This document shows positions 1 to 7,494 of a DNA stretch of 64,000 bases, piece after piece; position 1 is the first letter of the stretch, and every line of letters starts with the position of its first letter. The position numbers were made by a program, and so were the translations under genes. The stretch comes from VXNE01 sp963664635 (GTDB taxonomy: Bacteria > Pseudomonadota > Gammaproteobacteria > Pseudomonadales > Azotimanducaceae): contig OY761542.1 in NCBI GenBank assembly GCA_963664635.1, positions 3,100,001 to 3,164,000 of the forward strand, written 5' to 3'. Under the pieces are notes generated by a model. The model made no database searches. It was given only the letters and a program-made list of their open reading frames with translations, and had not been told where the DNA came from.

Positions 1-225
1 GTGGAAGTACAGCACCCCGCAGTCGTCCCGGACCCCGGGCGCCGCCACGTGCCGCGCGGGAACCCCGCCGGCGTCGAAGTCCGACCAGGTGACGTCCTCT
101 GGCACCGCGGCGAGCGGGTCCATCTCTTCCATCACCGCGCGCAACGCATCGATGCCGGTGTCGGGATCGAACACCGGACCCGCCCGCATGGCCGCTGCCG
201 CTTCAAGCATCTCCTGGCTGGGCAT
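1..225 (-). CDS. alpha/beta hydrolase (HSL-type esterase), N-terminal part, cut by window edge
   Basis: The first 75 residues of a minus-strand gene are present and the rest lies beyond base 1. They begin MPSQEMLEAAAAMRAGP and contain WSDFDAGGVPARHV followed by CGVLYFH. This is the usual N-terminal cap of alpha/beta hydrolase fold-3 esterases, where V-L-Y-x-H leads straight into the HGGG oxyanion motif; here the sequence stops one step before it. The ATG at 223-225 is the only sensible start. The family hydrolyses short acyl esters in the cytoplasm. The catalytic residues are off the window, so activity cannot be judged. Confidence 0.75.
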   Translation of the reverse strand, partial: MPSQEMLEAAAAMRAGPVFDPDTGIDALRAVMEEMDPLAAVPEDVTWSDFDAGGVPARHVAAPGVRDDCGVLYFH

Positions 226-299
226 GACGTTGCTTCCGTCCCCGCTCCGTGCATTGCGGGGAGTCTACGTCGCAGATCGAGGCACCGCCATGCGCACCG

Positions 300-455
300 C
301 GGGTGTCCCTGGGCCTCGGTGGGTGTCCCTTGGGCCCTCTTCCCTCTCGGGGGGTGTCCCTTTGGGACTCCGGTGGGTGTCCCTTGGGCCTCCTCGGTGG
401 GTGTCCCTTTGGGCCTCCTTCTTCGGTGGGTGTCCCTTTGGGCCTCTTCGGGCCT
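300..455. repeat. tandem array of GGTGGGTGTCCC repeats
   Basis: About six imperfect copies of a 20-30 base unit with the core GGTGGGTGTCCCTTTGGG run head to tail, separated by short C/T-rich tails of different length. The core contains nested three-base palindromes (GGG-TGT-CCC and CCC-TTT-GGG). The same core reappears inverted near 42911 and, shortened, at 54811, so it is a dispersed element that has expanded here. The 381 bases between the genes at 225 and 607 hold this array, then an AT-rich stretch (about 530-600) that probably carries the promoter of the ATPase gene. The spacing and lack of unique spacers rule out CRISPR. Confidence 0.8.
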
Positions 456-606
456 CGGTGCGCCAGATCTCACCTCCAACAGCCTGGCGGGTGGCAAGAA
501 GGCGACAGACGAACTCGGAGACATCAACGATAGATTAGTCTCTTTCCTAATTTAAGTCTTTGAGATAAATTTATGTCATTAAATAAGTAGCATGAGGAGT
601 GCGTGA

Positions 607-1815
607 ATGGCCGAGTTCAAGAACCCCTTCCGCCCCGGCGCCGGACATCAGCCACCGCATCTCGCCGGTCGAGTGCACGAGCGCAACCAGTTCCTGCGCG
701 TGCTCGAACAGGACGCCATCCTCGAGAATCCGGTGCTCACCGGGCTGCGCGGCGTGGGCAAGACGGTGCTGCTCGAGTCGCTCAAGCCTCATGCGACGGA
801 ACGCCGCTGGGTCTGGATCGGGACCGATCTCAACGAGTCTTCGAGCATCAGCGAGGCCAATATCGCGACACGCATCTGCGCGGACCTGTCGCTCGTGACA
901 TCCTCCATCGTCGTCTCGACCTCGACGACCCTTGGCGCCGGCTTCACCTCGGAGGAGCGAGTCGAAACCAGCACCCTCACGTACGACATCCTGAAGGGAC
1001 TCTACGATCGTACGCCGGGACTGCCTCTCGACAAGCTCAAGGCCGTCATCGAGACGGCGTGGCGGGCGATTTCCGCGGCCGGGGCACGGGGCATCGTCTT
1101 TGCCTACGACGAGGCTCAGAACCTCGCCGACCACGCGACCAAGGAAGAGTTCCCCCTGTCCCTGATCCTCGACGCGTTCCAGTCCATGCAACGCAAGGGC
1201 GTACCGGCGTTGCTCGTGTTGTCCGGCCTGCCGACCCTGTTGCCGAAGCTGGTGGAGGCGCGCACGTTCTCGGAACGCATGTTCCGCTCCGTGCTCCTGG
1301 GCAGGCTGTCGGACGAAGAGTGCCGCGAGGCGATCCTCAGGCCGATAGAGGAGACCGGCGCCGTCACGTTCGGCGATGACTCCGTCGACGCCGTGATCAG
1401 GCTGTCGGGCGGCTACCCCTACTTCATCCAGTTCATCTGCCGCGAGGTGTACGACGCGTTCATGAACCGGTGGGACCGCGGCGAACGGGGTAGCGTCCCC
1501 GTCGAAGACATCGAACGAAAGCTGGACGCGGACTTCTTCGCGGGACGGTGGGCAAGGATCACCGACCGGCAGCGGGAGCTGCTGTCCGTCATAGCGCGCC
1601 TGGCAACCAGCGATGATGAGTTCACCGTCCAGGAAGTCGTCGAAAAGTCGCGGGAGCTGTCCGCGAAGCCCTTCAGCAGCAGCCATGCAAACCAGATGCT
1701 GTCGGCGCTGGGTGCCCAGGGCCTGATCCTGAAGAGCCGGCACGGCAGCTACCAGTTTGCCGTGCCGATGCTAGCGGGGTACATCCGACGGCAGATCCTG
1801 GGTGAGCAAGGCTGA
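607..1815 (+). CDS. AAA/STAND-like ATPase, 402 aa
   Basis: A P-loop ATPase with Walker A TGLRGVGKT at residues 45-53 and Walker B IVFAYDEA at 163-170, followed by a sensor-like strand ALLVLSGLP near 201-209. The N-terminus (FRPGAGHQPPHLAGR) and the order of motifs match ORC/Cdc6-like or STAND-type AAA ATPases (AAA_16 group). The C-terminal third (about 300-400) has the charged, helical look of a winged-helix domain but shows no motif I can name. GAGGAG lies seven bases before the ATG, and an AT-rich promoter-like region precedes it. No obvious partner gene adjoins it: the next gene, a P450, runs the other way. Target and role are unknown. Confidence 0.75.
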   Translation: MAEFKNPFRPGAGHQPPHLAGRVHERNQFLRVLEQDAILENPVLTGLRGVGKTVLLESLKPHATERRWVWIGTDLNESSSISEANIATRICADLSLVTSSIVVSTSTTLGAGFTSEERVETSTLTYDILKGLYDRTPGLPLDKLKAVIETAWRAISAAGARGIVFAYDEAQNLADHATKEEFPLSLILDAFQSMQRKGVPALLVLSGLPTLLPKLVEARTFSERMFRSVLLGRLSDEECREAILRPIEETGAVTFGDDSVDAVIRLSGGYPYFIQFICREVYDAFMNRWDRGERGSVPVEDIERKLDADFFAGRWARITDRQRELLSVIARLATSDDEFTVQEVVEKSRELSAKPFSSSHANQMLSALGAQGLILKSRHGSYQFAVPMLAGYIRRQILGEQG

Positions 1816-1869
1816 CGCTTGACCGGCCGAGCGTCGATCTCGACCGGCGCGCGGCATCGAGACCAGCCC

Positions 1870-3069
1870 CTACCAGCGCGCGAGAAGCTCCTTCGGCCCC
1901 CGGAAGAAGGGATTGAACGCGTAGTCGAGGTCGTCGAGGTTCGTGATGGTCATGCCGGGAAGCCGCCCGAACAGCGTCCCGAGCGCCACTTCCGTCTCCA
2001 TGCGGGCCAACTGCGCCCCAAGGCAGAAGTGGATGCCGCCGCCTAAGGACTTCGACCGCGTGAAAGGCCGCTCGATGTCCAGGGCGTCCGCGTCCTCGTA
2101 CACATCCGGGTCGTGATTGGCCGCGCCGAGCAGGCAGATGATCATCTCGCCCGGCTCCAGGGTCTGGCCGGCGACTTCGACGCGTTCCCGGACCACGCGC
2201 GGGAGCTGCTGCACCGACGAGTCGAAGCGCAGGAACTCTTCCACGGCCTGCGGCATCAGTCCCGGGTCCGCCCGCAGTTTCGCCAGTTCCCCCGGGTTCC
2301 GGTGGAGCGCCACGAGGGCGTTGCCGATCAGGTTCACCGTGGTCTCGTGCCCCGCCTGGAACAGCAGACGCACGTTCTTGGTCACCTCCTCCTCCGTCAG
2401 GCGTCCCTCCTCGCTCTCCGCCCGCAGGAGGTCGGTGGTCAGGTCGTCTTCCGGCGCTTCGCGCTTCGCCGGGAACAGCGCGGTGAGGTAGGAGTCGAAG
2501 GCCTCGCGCGCCTCCCGCGAGCGGGCCGCACGGGTCTCGAGATCCACCCCGGGCTCGATCCCCGTGCCCCAGCGGATGATCTCGTTCGACAGGTGCCCGA
2601 AGCGGTCGCGGTCGGCGTCCGGAATGCCCAGCATGTCGCTGATGATCGTGGCCGGAATCGGGTAGGCATAGTCGCGCATGATGTCCATGCTGCCCCGCGG
2701 CTCGATGTCGTCGAGAAGGCCGTCCACCAGCGCCTGCACGGCGGGACGCATGCCCGCCACCCGATTGGCGTTGAACGCCTTCGCGACGAGGCCGCGCAGC
2801 CGGGTGTGGTCCGGCGGGTCCGTGTTCAGGATGTTGCGTTCCTCCGCCGGCTGCGGGCGGTCGCCGGGCATCCGGTGTTCCGTCCCCGGCGGCGGCTGCT
2901 TGCCGAAGCGACGGTCCTTCAGGATCCAGTCGACGTCCTCGTAGCGCGCCGCGTACCACGCGTCGCCGTTCCTGAACAGGCGCGCCTGGCGGGCAAACGC
3001 GTAGGGGCCGTAGGGGTCCTTGAAGAAGGCGCCCAGGTCCGCCCCCTCGAAAATGTTTGAAGAACTCAT
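1870..3069 (-). CDS. cytochrome P450, 399 aa
   Basis: A soluble bacterial class I P450 of normal length. The I-helix oxygen-binding motif AGHETT is at residues 239-244, the K-helix E-x-x-R is EFLR at 278-281, and the haem-ligand loop LGGGIHFCLG is at 342-351 with the thiolate Cys at 349. Such enzymes monooxygenate small hydrophobic substrates using electrons from ferredoxin and its reductase. No redox partner is encoded nearby, so it must borrow one. It is divergent from the GPH permease with about 150 bases between the starts. GAGGG lies just before the ATG. The substrate cannot be read from the sequence. Confidence 0.93.
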   Translation of the reverse strand: MSSSNIFEGADLGAFFKDPYGPYAFARQARLFRNGDAWYAARYEDVDWILKDRRFGKQPPPGTEHRMPGDRPQPAEERNILNTDPPDHTRLRGLVAKAFNANRVAGMRPAVQALVDGLLDDIEPRGSMDIMRDYAYPIPATIISDMLGIPDADRDRFGHLSNEIIRWGTGIEPGVDLETRAARSREAREAFDSYLTALFPAKREAPEDDLTTDLLRAESEEGRLTEEEVTKNVRLLFQAGHETTVNLIGNALVALHRNPGELAKLRADPGLMPQAVEEFLRFDSSVQQLPRVVRERVEVAGQTLEPGEMIICLLGAANHDPDVYEDADALDIERPFTRSKSLGGGIHFCLGAQLARMETEVALGTLFGRLPGMTITNLDDLDYAFNPFFRGPKELLARW

Positions 3070-3219
3070 TGCAACCCTCTGTAAAATATGGGCTCCCGGT
3101 CACGTTCAACCGACCGCACGCCGACCGAGTCCCCGGATAGTACCCGCAGTCGCACGCGCCACCCAAGCGACCAAAAGGCCACCGCCGCACCGCGCGGGAC
3201 CCTGCTATGCTCGCGCCGG

Positions 3220-4707
3220 ATGGACCCCCGGAATCCCAACGACCGCATCGTCCCGTTCTCCAGCAAGCTCGCGTTCGGCGTCGGCCAGTTCGCCGAGGGG
3301 CTGAAGAACACCGGCTTCAACCTGTTCATCCTCTTCTACTACAACCAGGTGCTGGAACTGCCCGGCGTGCTGGCCGGCGCCGCGCTCTTCGTCGCGCTGC
3401 TCTTCGACGCCGTCACCGACCCGCTCGCCGGTTCCCTGTCCGACAAGTGGAAATCCCGCCTGGGGCGCCGCCACCCCTTCATGTACGCCTCGGCGGTCCC
3501 GCTCGGGCTCGCCTTCGTCGGCCTCTTCTCGCCGCCGGAGGGCCTGGGCCAGTGGGGTCTGTTCGCCTGGCTCACGGCGTTCGCGGTGCTGACCCGGGGC
3601 GCGATGACGCTCTACCACGTGCCGCACCTGGCCCTCGGCGCGGAGCTCACGCAGAACTACAACGAGCGCACCCAGGTCGTCGCCTACCGGCAGTTCTTCG
3701 GCCCGGCCGGGAGCGCCATGGTGATCGTCGTGGGCTTCGGCTACTTCTTCGCCGACGACATGGGGGGCCGCCTGGCCGTGGGCAACTACACCCCCTTCGC
3801 GATGGTCCTTGCCGTGTTCATGGTCATCACGATCTGGTACTCGGCCCTCGGCACGCAGAAGGAGGTGCCCTTCCTGTCCGAACCACCGCCGCGGCCGCGG
3901 CGCAACCCGCTGACGCTGCTCGTGAGCGACCTCGCGGCAGGATTCTCGAACCGCTCGTTCCGGTGGCTGTTCTGCGGGGTCCTGATCGTCTTCATCATGG
4001 CCGGCGTGAACAGCGCGCTGGACATCTACATGTTCCAGTACTTCTGGGAGCTGGACGGCGGCCAGATGTTGAACGTCAATCTGGCGCCCATCGTCGGGCT
4101 GCTGGTCGGCGCCTTCCTCGCCGCGCCGCTCATGCGGCGCACCGGCAAACTGTTCGGCGTACTGCTCGGCACGGCCGCCTGGGCGGCCTGCCAGGTGATC
4201 CCCGTGGTCTGTCGGCTACTCGACGCGTTCCCCGCCAACGGCACCGCGGAACTCTTCTACACCCTGGTGGCGTTCAAGTTCGTGCAGGGGCTCATCCTGC
4301 AGCAGGCGTTCATCGGCTTCGGGTCGATGATGGCGGACGTGGCCGACGAGCACGAACTCGAATCCGGCACGCGCCAGGAGGGCATCTTCTTCGGGGCCAT
4401 CGCCTTCTCTAGCAAGGCGACCTCGGGCTTCGGCACGTTCCTCGGCGGCCTCGGCCTGGACATCATCGACTGGCCCCGCGGCGCCGACATCGTGTCGGCG
4501 GCGGACGTGCCGGCGGAGACCCTGGTGGATCTCGGCCTGCTCTATGGCCCCATCGTCGCCGGCTTCGCCGTCGTCTGCCTCTGGTGCTACACGCACTACA
4601 ACCTCGACCGGGAGCGGCACTCGGAGATCCTCGAGGCGCTCGCCGAGCGGCGGCGGGCGGCGGCCGGCCCCGGGGCGCTCGACACCGCCGCCGGCAGCGG
4701 CGGTTGA
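3220..4707 (+). CDS. GPH-family (melibiose/glucuronide type) permease, 495 aa
   Basis: A polytopic inner-membrane protein with about twelve hydrophobic segments. It starts MDPRNPNDRIVPFSSKLAFG, and the strand FGVGQFAEGLKNTGFN is typical of the glycoside-pentoside-hexuronide:cation symporters. The loop DPLAGSLSDKWKSRLGRRHP is the family signature between helices 2 and 3 (D-P-x-x-G-x-x-x-D). The start is placed at the ATG at 3220, directly before the family N-terminus; the reading frame stays open upstream to 3088 without family-like sequence. Likely an H+ or Na+ symporter of a sugar or glycoside. Divergent from the P450 and followed 106 bases later by an acyl-CoA dehydrogenase. Confidence 0.88.
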   Translation: MDPRNPNDRIVPFSSKLAFGVGQFAEGLKNTGFNLFILFYYNQVLELPGVLAGAALFVALLFDAVTDPLAGSLSDKWKSRLGRRHPFMYASAVPLGLAFVGLFSPPEGLGQWGLFAWLTAFAVLTRGAMTLYHVPHLALGAELTQNYNERTQVVAYRQFFGPAGSAMVIVVGFGYFFADDMGGRLAVGNYTPFAMVLAVFMVITIWYSALGTQKEVPFLSEPPPRPRRNPLTLLVSDLAAGFSNRSFRWLFCGVLIVFIMAGVNSALDIYMFQYFWELDGGQMLNVNLAPIVGLLVGAFLAAPLMRRTGKLFGVLLGTAAWAACQVIPVVCRLLDAFPANGTAELFYTLVAFKFVQGLILQQAFIGFGSMMADVADEHELESGTRQEGIFFGAIAFSSKATSGFGTFLGGLGLDIIDWPRGADIVSAADVPAETLVDLGLLYGPIVAGFAVVCLWCYTHYNLDRERHSEILEALAERRRAAAGPGALDTAAGSGG

Positions 4708-4812
4708 GGCGTCGGCCGCGGGACACCCCCGCCGCCCGGGGTCGGCCCGGCCTTCACAACCGCCCGACCCACCGGGTTTAATCGGCACCGTGACCCGTTA
4801 CCGGAGCGACGC

Positions 4813-6105
4813 ATGGCCTGGGACTTCGAAACCGACCCCGCCTTCCAGCGGGAACTCGACTGGATGGACGATTTCGTGCGCGAGGAGATCGAGCCGCTCG
4901 ACTTCGTGCTCGGCCACCCCAACGACTTCTCGGACCCGAACCGCAACAAGCTGATCCGCCCGCTGCAGGAGGAGGTGAAGCGGCGCGGGCTGTGGGCCTG
5001 CCATCTCGGACCGGACCTCGGCGGACAGGGCTACGGCCAGCTCAAGCTCGCGCTCATGAACGAGATCCTCGGCCGCGCGAAGTGCGCGCCGGTGGCGTTC
5101 GGCTGCCAGGCCCCGGACTCGGGCAACGCCGAGATCCTCGCCCACTACGGCACGGAGGCGCAGAAGGACCGCTACCTGCAGCCGCTGCTCGACAACGAGA
5201 TCTGCTCCTGCTACTCGATGACCGAACCCCAGGGCGGCGCCGACCCCAAGGTCTTCACCTGCCAGGCGGAGGCGATCGGCGACGAGTGGGTCATCAACGG
5301 GGAGAAGTGGTTTTCGTCCAACGCGCGCCACGCCTCGTTCCTGATCGTCATGGCGGTCACCGACCCGGACGCGCCCCCGTACGACCGCATGTCCATGTTC
5401 ATCGTGCCCGCCGAGACGCCGGGCGTCGAGATCGTGCGCAACGTCGCCGTGGGCTACGAGATCCCGGGCAACCACGCCTACGTCCGCTACGGCGACGTGC
5501 GCATCCCGCGCGACCACATGCTCGGCGCGCCGGGTCAGGGCTTCATCGTCGCCCAGACGCGCCTCGGCGGCGGCCGCATCCACCACGCCATGCGCACCGT
5601 CGGGAAGGTCCGGCGCGCCTTCGACATGATGTGCGAACGGGCGCTCTCACGGGAAACCCAGGGCGAGGTGCTCGCGCAGAAACAGCTCGTGCAGGCGATG
5701 ATCGCGGACAGCTGGATCGACATCGAGCAGTTCCGCCTGTTTGTCCTGCGCACGGCATGGAAAATCGACCGGATCAGGAACTACAAGGAGGTCCGCGCGG
5801 ACATTTCCGCCGTCAAGGCGCAGATGCCCAAGGTCTACCACGACGTCTACGCGCGCGCCCTGCAGGTGCACGGGTCCCTCGGGCTATCGACCGAGATGCC
5901 GTTCGCGGCCGGCGTGCTCGACAGCTTCCACATGGGACTCGCGGACGGGCCGACGGAGGTGCACAAGGTCACGGTGGCGCGGCAGGTCCTCGGGCGCTAC
6001 CAGGGCACCGACGAGCTGTTCCCGGACTACCACCTGATCAAGCGGCGGGAACGGGCGCTGGCGAAGTACGCGGACCTGATCGAGCGGGAGGTGGCGGAGG
6101 CGTAG
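4813..6105 (+). CDS. acyl-CoA dehydrogenase, 430 aa
   Basis: A full-length FAD-dependent acyl-CoA dehydrogenase of the ACAD10/11-like bacterial group. It begins MAWDFETDPAFQRELDW and carries the FAD-binding signature CYSMTEPQGGADP near residues 135-147 and the C-terminal helix GPTEVHKVTVARQVL near 379-393. The family makes the trans-2,3 double bond in acyl-CoA and passes electrons to electron-transfer flavoprotein. This subgroup often acts on branched or unusual acyl chains, but the substrate is not deducible here. The TAG stop at 6103-6105 is followed at once by palindromic repeat DNA. Confidence 0.92.
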   Translation: MAWDFETDPAFQRELDWMDDFVREEIEPLDFVLGHPNDFSDPNRNKLIRPLQEEVKRRGLWACHLGPDLGGQGYGQLKLALMNEILGRAKCAPVAFGCQAPDSGNAEILAHYGTEAQKDRYLQPLLDNEICSCYSMTEPQGGADPKVFTCQAEAIGDEWVINGEKWFSSNARHASFLIVMAVTDPDAPPYDRMSMFIVPAETPGVEIVRNVAVGYEIPGNHAYVRYGDVRIPRDHMLGAPGQGFIVAQTRLGGGRIHHAMRTVGKVRRAFDMMCERALSRETQGEVLAQKQLVQAMIADSWIDIEQFRLFVLRTAWKIDRIRNYKEVRADISAVKAQMPKVYHDVYARALQVHGSLGLSTEMPFAAGVLDSFHMGLADGPTEVHKVTVARQVLGRYQGTDELFPDYHLIKRRERALAKYADLIEREVAEA

Positions 6106-6126
6106 GCGCGAGCTGACGGTCGCGGC

Positions 6127-6208
6127 CCATCCTGCCGGATGGGTGGGAGTTTCGCTGGTGCGAAACTCCTACGTCGCAGGCTCGTAGGGGACGGGCTCGT
6201 CCCGTCCC
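6127..6208. repeat. cluster of three REP-like palindromes
   Basis: Three perfect or near-perfect hairpins follow the acyl-CoA dehydrogenase: CCCATCC/GGATGGG (6127-6144), GGAGTTTCGC/GCGAAACTCC (6146-6169) and GGGACGGG/CCCGTCCC (about 6188-6208). The same three stems recur in other gaps of the window (17421, 23770, 30413, 49136, 61513), so this is a dispersed family that probably also acts as a terminator between the convergent genes. Confidence 0.8.
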
Positions 6209-6264
6209 GTCTCAAGTGCTTGCATGACGCCGGGCGGGCGACGGCGAGGGTCGTTCCTGACGGG

Positions 6265-6636
6265 TCACGTCACGGACCCCAACCGCGCGAAGTCCTCGTC
6301 GGCCGACTCGATGTCCGCATCGTGACGTCGAGCGCAGGCGGCGATGACGATGTCCGTCGCCGGCACGGTGACTCCCCGGGATCGCGCGCCGCTGGCGAGT
6401 TCCTGGGACAGACGCCAGACGGCCTCGTCGATCGGCAGCTCGGGCAGCACCTCCGCGAAGTGCCGCAGCACATCCCGTTCGCGGCCGCCTCGGGCGCCGT
6501 TCCACAGCTCCAGTTGCACGAGCGGACACCAGCACGCCTCCCCCGAGGTCAACGCGGCTTCGACCCGCGCGCGCACGACCGGGTCGCCGGTCGGCCGCAG
6601 CAGGTGGATCCAGGACGAGGTGTCCACCAGGATCAA
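6265..6636 (-). CDS. vapC: PIN-domain ribonuclease toxin, VapC family, 123 aa
   Basis: A complete PIN domain with the acidic metal-binding residues in order: D5 (ILVDTSSW), E43 (QLELWNGA), D95 (PATDIVIA) and D113/D115 (SADEDF). VapC toxins are Mg-dependent endoribonucleases, usually cutting tRNA or rRNA, held inactive by VapB. The start is the TTG at 6634-6636: no ATG or GTG lies upstream in frame, MILVDTSSW is the normal family N-terminus, and GAGGAA sits about nine bases upstream inside the end of vapB. It is separated from the antitoxin by only four bases, so the two are co-transcribed. Confidence 0.92.
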   Translation of the reverse strand: MILVDTSSWIHLLRPTGDPVVRARVEAALTSGEACWCPLVQLELWNGARGGRERDVLRHFAEVLPELPIDEAVWRLSQELASGARSRGVTVPATDIVIAACARRHDADIESADEDFARLGSVT

Positions 6637-6640
6637 CGGC

Positions 6641-6844
6641 TCATTCCTCGCGACGCTGCGCCTGGAGTTCCTCCGGAGAGATCAGGTCGGGACAGGTGCC
6701 GGCGTACTGCACCAGCTCGGCGAGGCGCTTTCGACGGTTGAATTCGGCGACCACGCTCACAACCGCCTCGCGCTTTGTCCGCGCACCTGTGAAGCGAATG
6801 ACATCCGCCAGTTCTCGGTCTGGAATATCAATGGTCGTCTTCAT
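6641..6844 (-). CDS. vapB: VapB-type antitoxin, 67 aa
   Basis: A small basic protein starting MKTTIDIPDRELADVIRFTG with the conserved block RTKREAVVSVVAEFNRRKRL, the pattern of VapB antitoxins (PF09957-like): an N-terminal DNA-binding part followed by a toxin-wrapping tail. It lies directly upstream of vapC. The ATG at 6842-6844 gives the family length; a longer frame reaches 6928 but has no similarity. It should neutralise the PIN toxin and repress its own promoter, which must lie in the AT-richer stretch just right of 6844. Confidence 0.88.
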   Translation of the reverse strand: MKTTIDIPDRELADVIRFTGARTKREAVVSVVAEFNRRKRLAELVQYAGTCPDLISPEELQAQRREE

Positions 6845-7094
6845 GCTTCCATTTTGACAGCCAATTGGAATATGAACAACCTTGAAACGATATTCCGAGC
6901 CTGGACAGGCAGTTCTCCAGCCGACCACCAGGGGTCGCCCGCTCCGGTCAGGCGTCGCACCCGTGCTTTCCCGTCCTCAGTCTCCTTCCGGGACACATCC
7001 GCGCGTGGCCGGAGCCCGCGGTCGCGGGGATCGGTCGCTGGCAGGGGATCGGTCGTTGACGCCACTCTCCGGCCGTCAGGTTATGCTCGGCAGC

Positions 7095-7289
7095 ATGTCC
7101 GCCGAATTGATCGCCATCATCGTCGTCGGCGTCGCTATCGGCGGGCTGGTGCTCGCCGGACAGCGCTCGTTGCGCCAGGATATCGCGGGGTTACGCCAGG
7201 ATGTCGTTCAGTTGCGCGAGCGCATGGCGCACCTCGAGGGGCTCCTCGAGGGCCTGCGCGAGGCCATTGGTGCTCGGCCTGCCGCCTGA
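7095..7289 (+). CDS. small single-pass membrane protein with coiled coil, 64 aa
   Basis: The sequence MSAELIAIIVVGVAIGGLVL gives one membrane helix (about residues 4-21). After it comes a heptad-rich stretch RQDIAGLRQDVVQLRERM and LEGLLEGLREAIGAR that should form a coiled coil in the cytoplasm. An ATG twelve bases earlier (7083) is an alternative start. Small proteins of this architecture recur as unnamed families in uncultured proteobacteria; I know no function for them. It stands alone between the vapBC promoter region and the TBDR fossil. Confidence 0.6.
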   Translation: MSAELIAIIVVGVAIGGLVLAGQRSLRQDIAGLRQDVVQLRERMAHLEGLLEGLREAIGARPAA

Positions 7290-7349
7290 CCTCCATGGCA
7301 AGTGATCTGTCCGCGCCATCGGCGCGGGCGTCGGGGCGGCTTCCGACCG

Positions 7350-7490
7350 TTCCCGAGATTCCTTGATGCCAAGGTTCCCCAGTGCCTCGCGAGTGAAACC
7401 GGGATCGCGATCGGCACCTCCAGAATCTCGTTGCGCTTCCGCGCGGGGACGACGCTCTCTTCGAGCACCAGTCGGATGTCGGCCTTCGCT
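7350..7490 (-). pseudogene. fossil of a TonB-dependent receptor plug, frameshifted
   Basis: The minus strand reads VLEESVVPARKRNEILEVP then IAIP. After a one-base slip it continues FTREALGNLGIKESRE. This matches, in the same order, the plug N-terminus of the intact receptors in this window (LEEIIVSAQKRDESVQEVP, then IAIS, FTGESLREAGIKDSQE). Nothing of the barrel or signal peptide remains and the two halves are in different frames, so it is a dead remnant. It lies immediately downstream of the deacylase gene; at 55.7-60 kb a living deacylase-TBDR pair is found, so an ancestral pair may have decayed here. Confidence 0.7.
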
Positions 7491-7494
7491 CCCG

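Noticed and set aside
300..455. Tandem repeat as a CRISPR array
   Set aside because: The units are imperfect, the intervening pieces are only a few bases of C/T-rich sequence and not unique spacers, and no cas gene is present.
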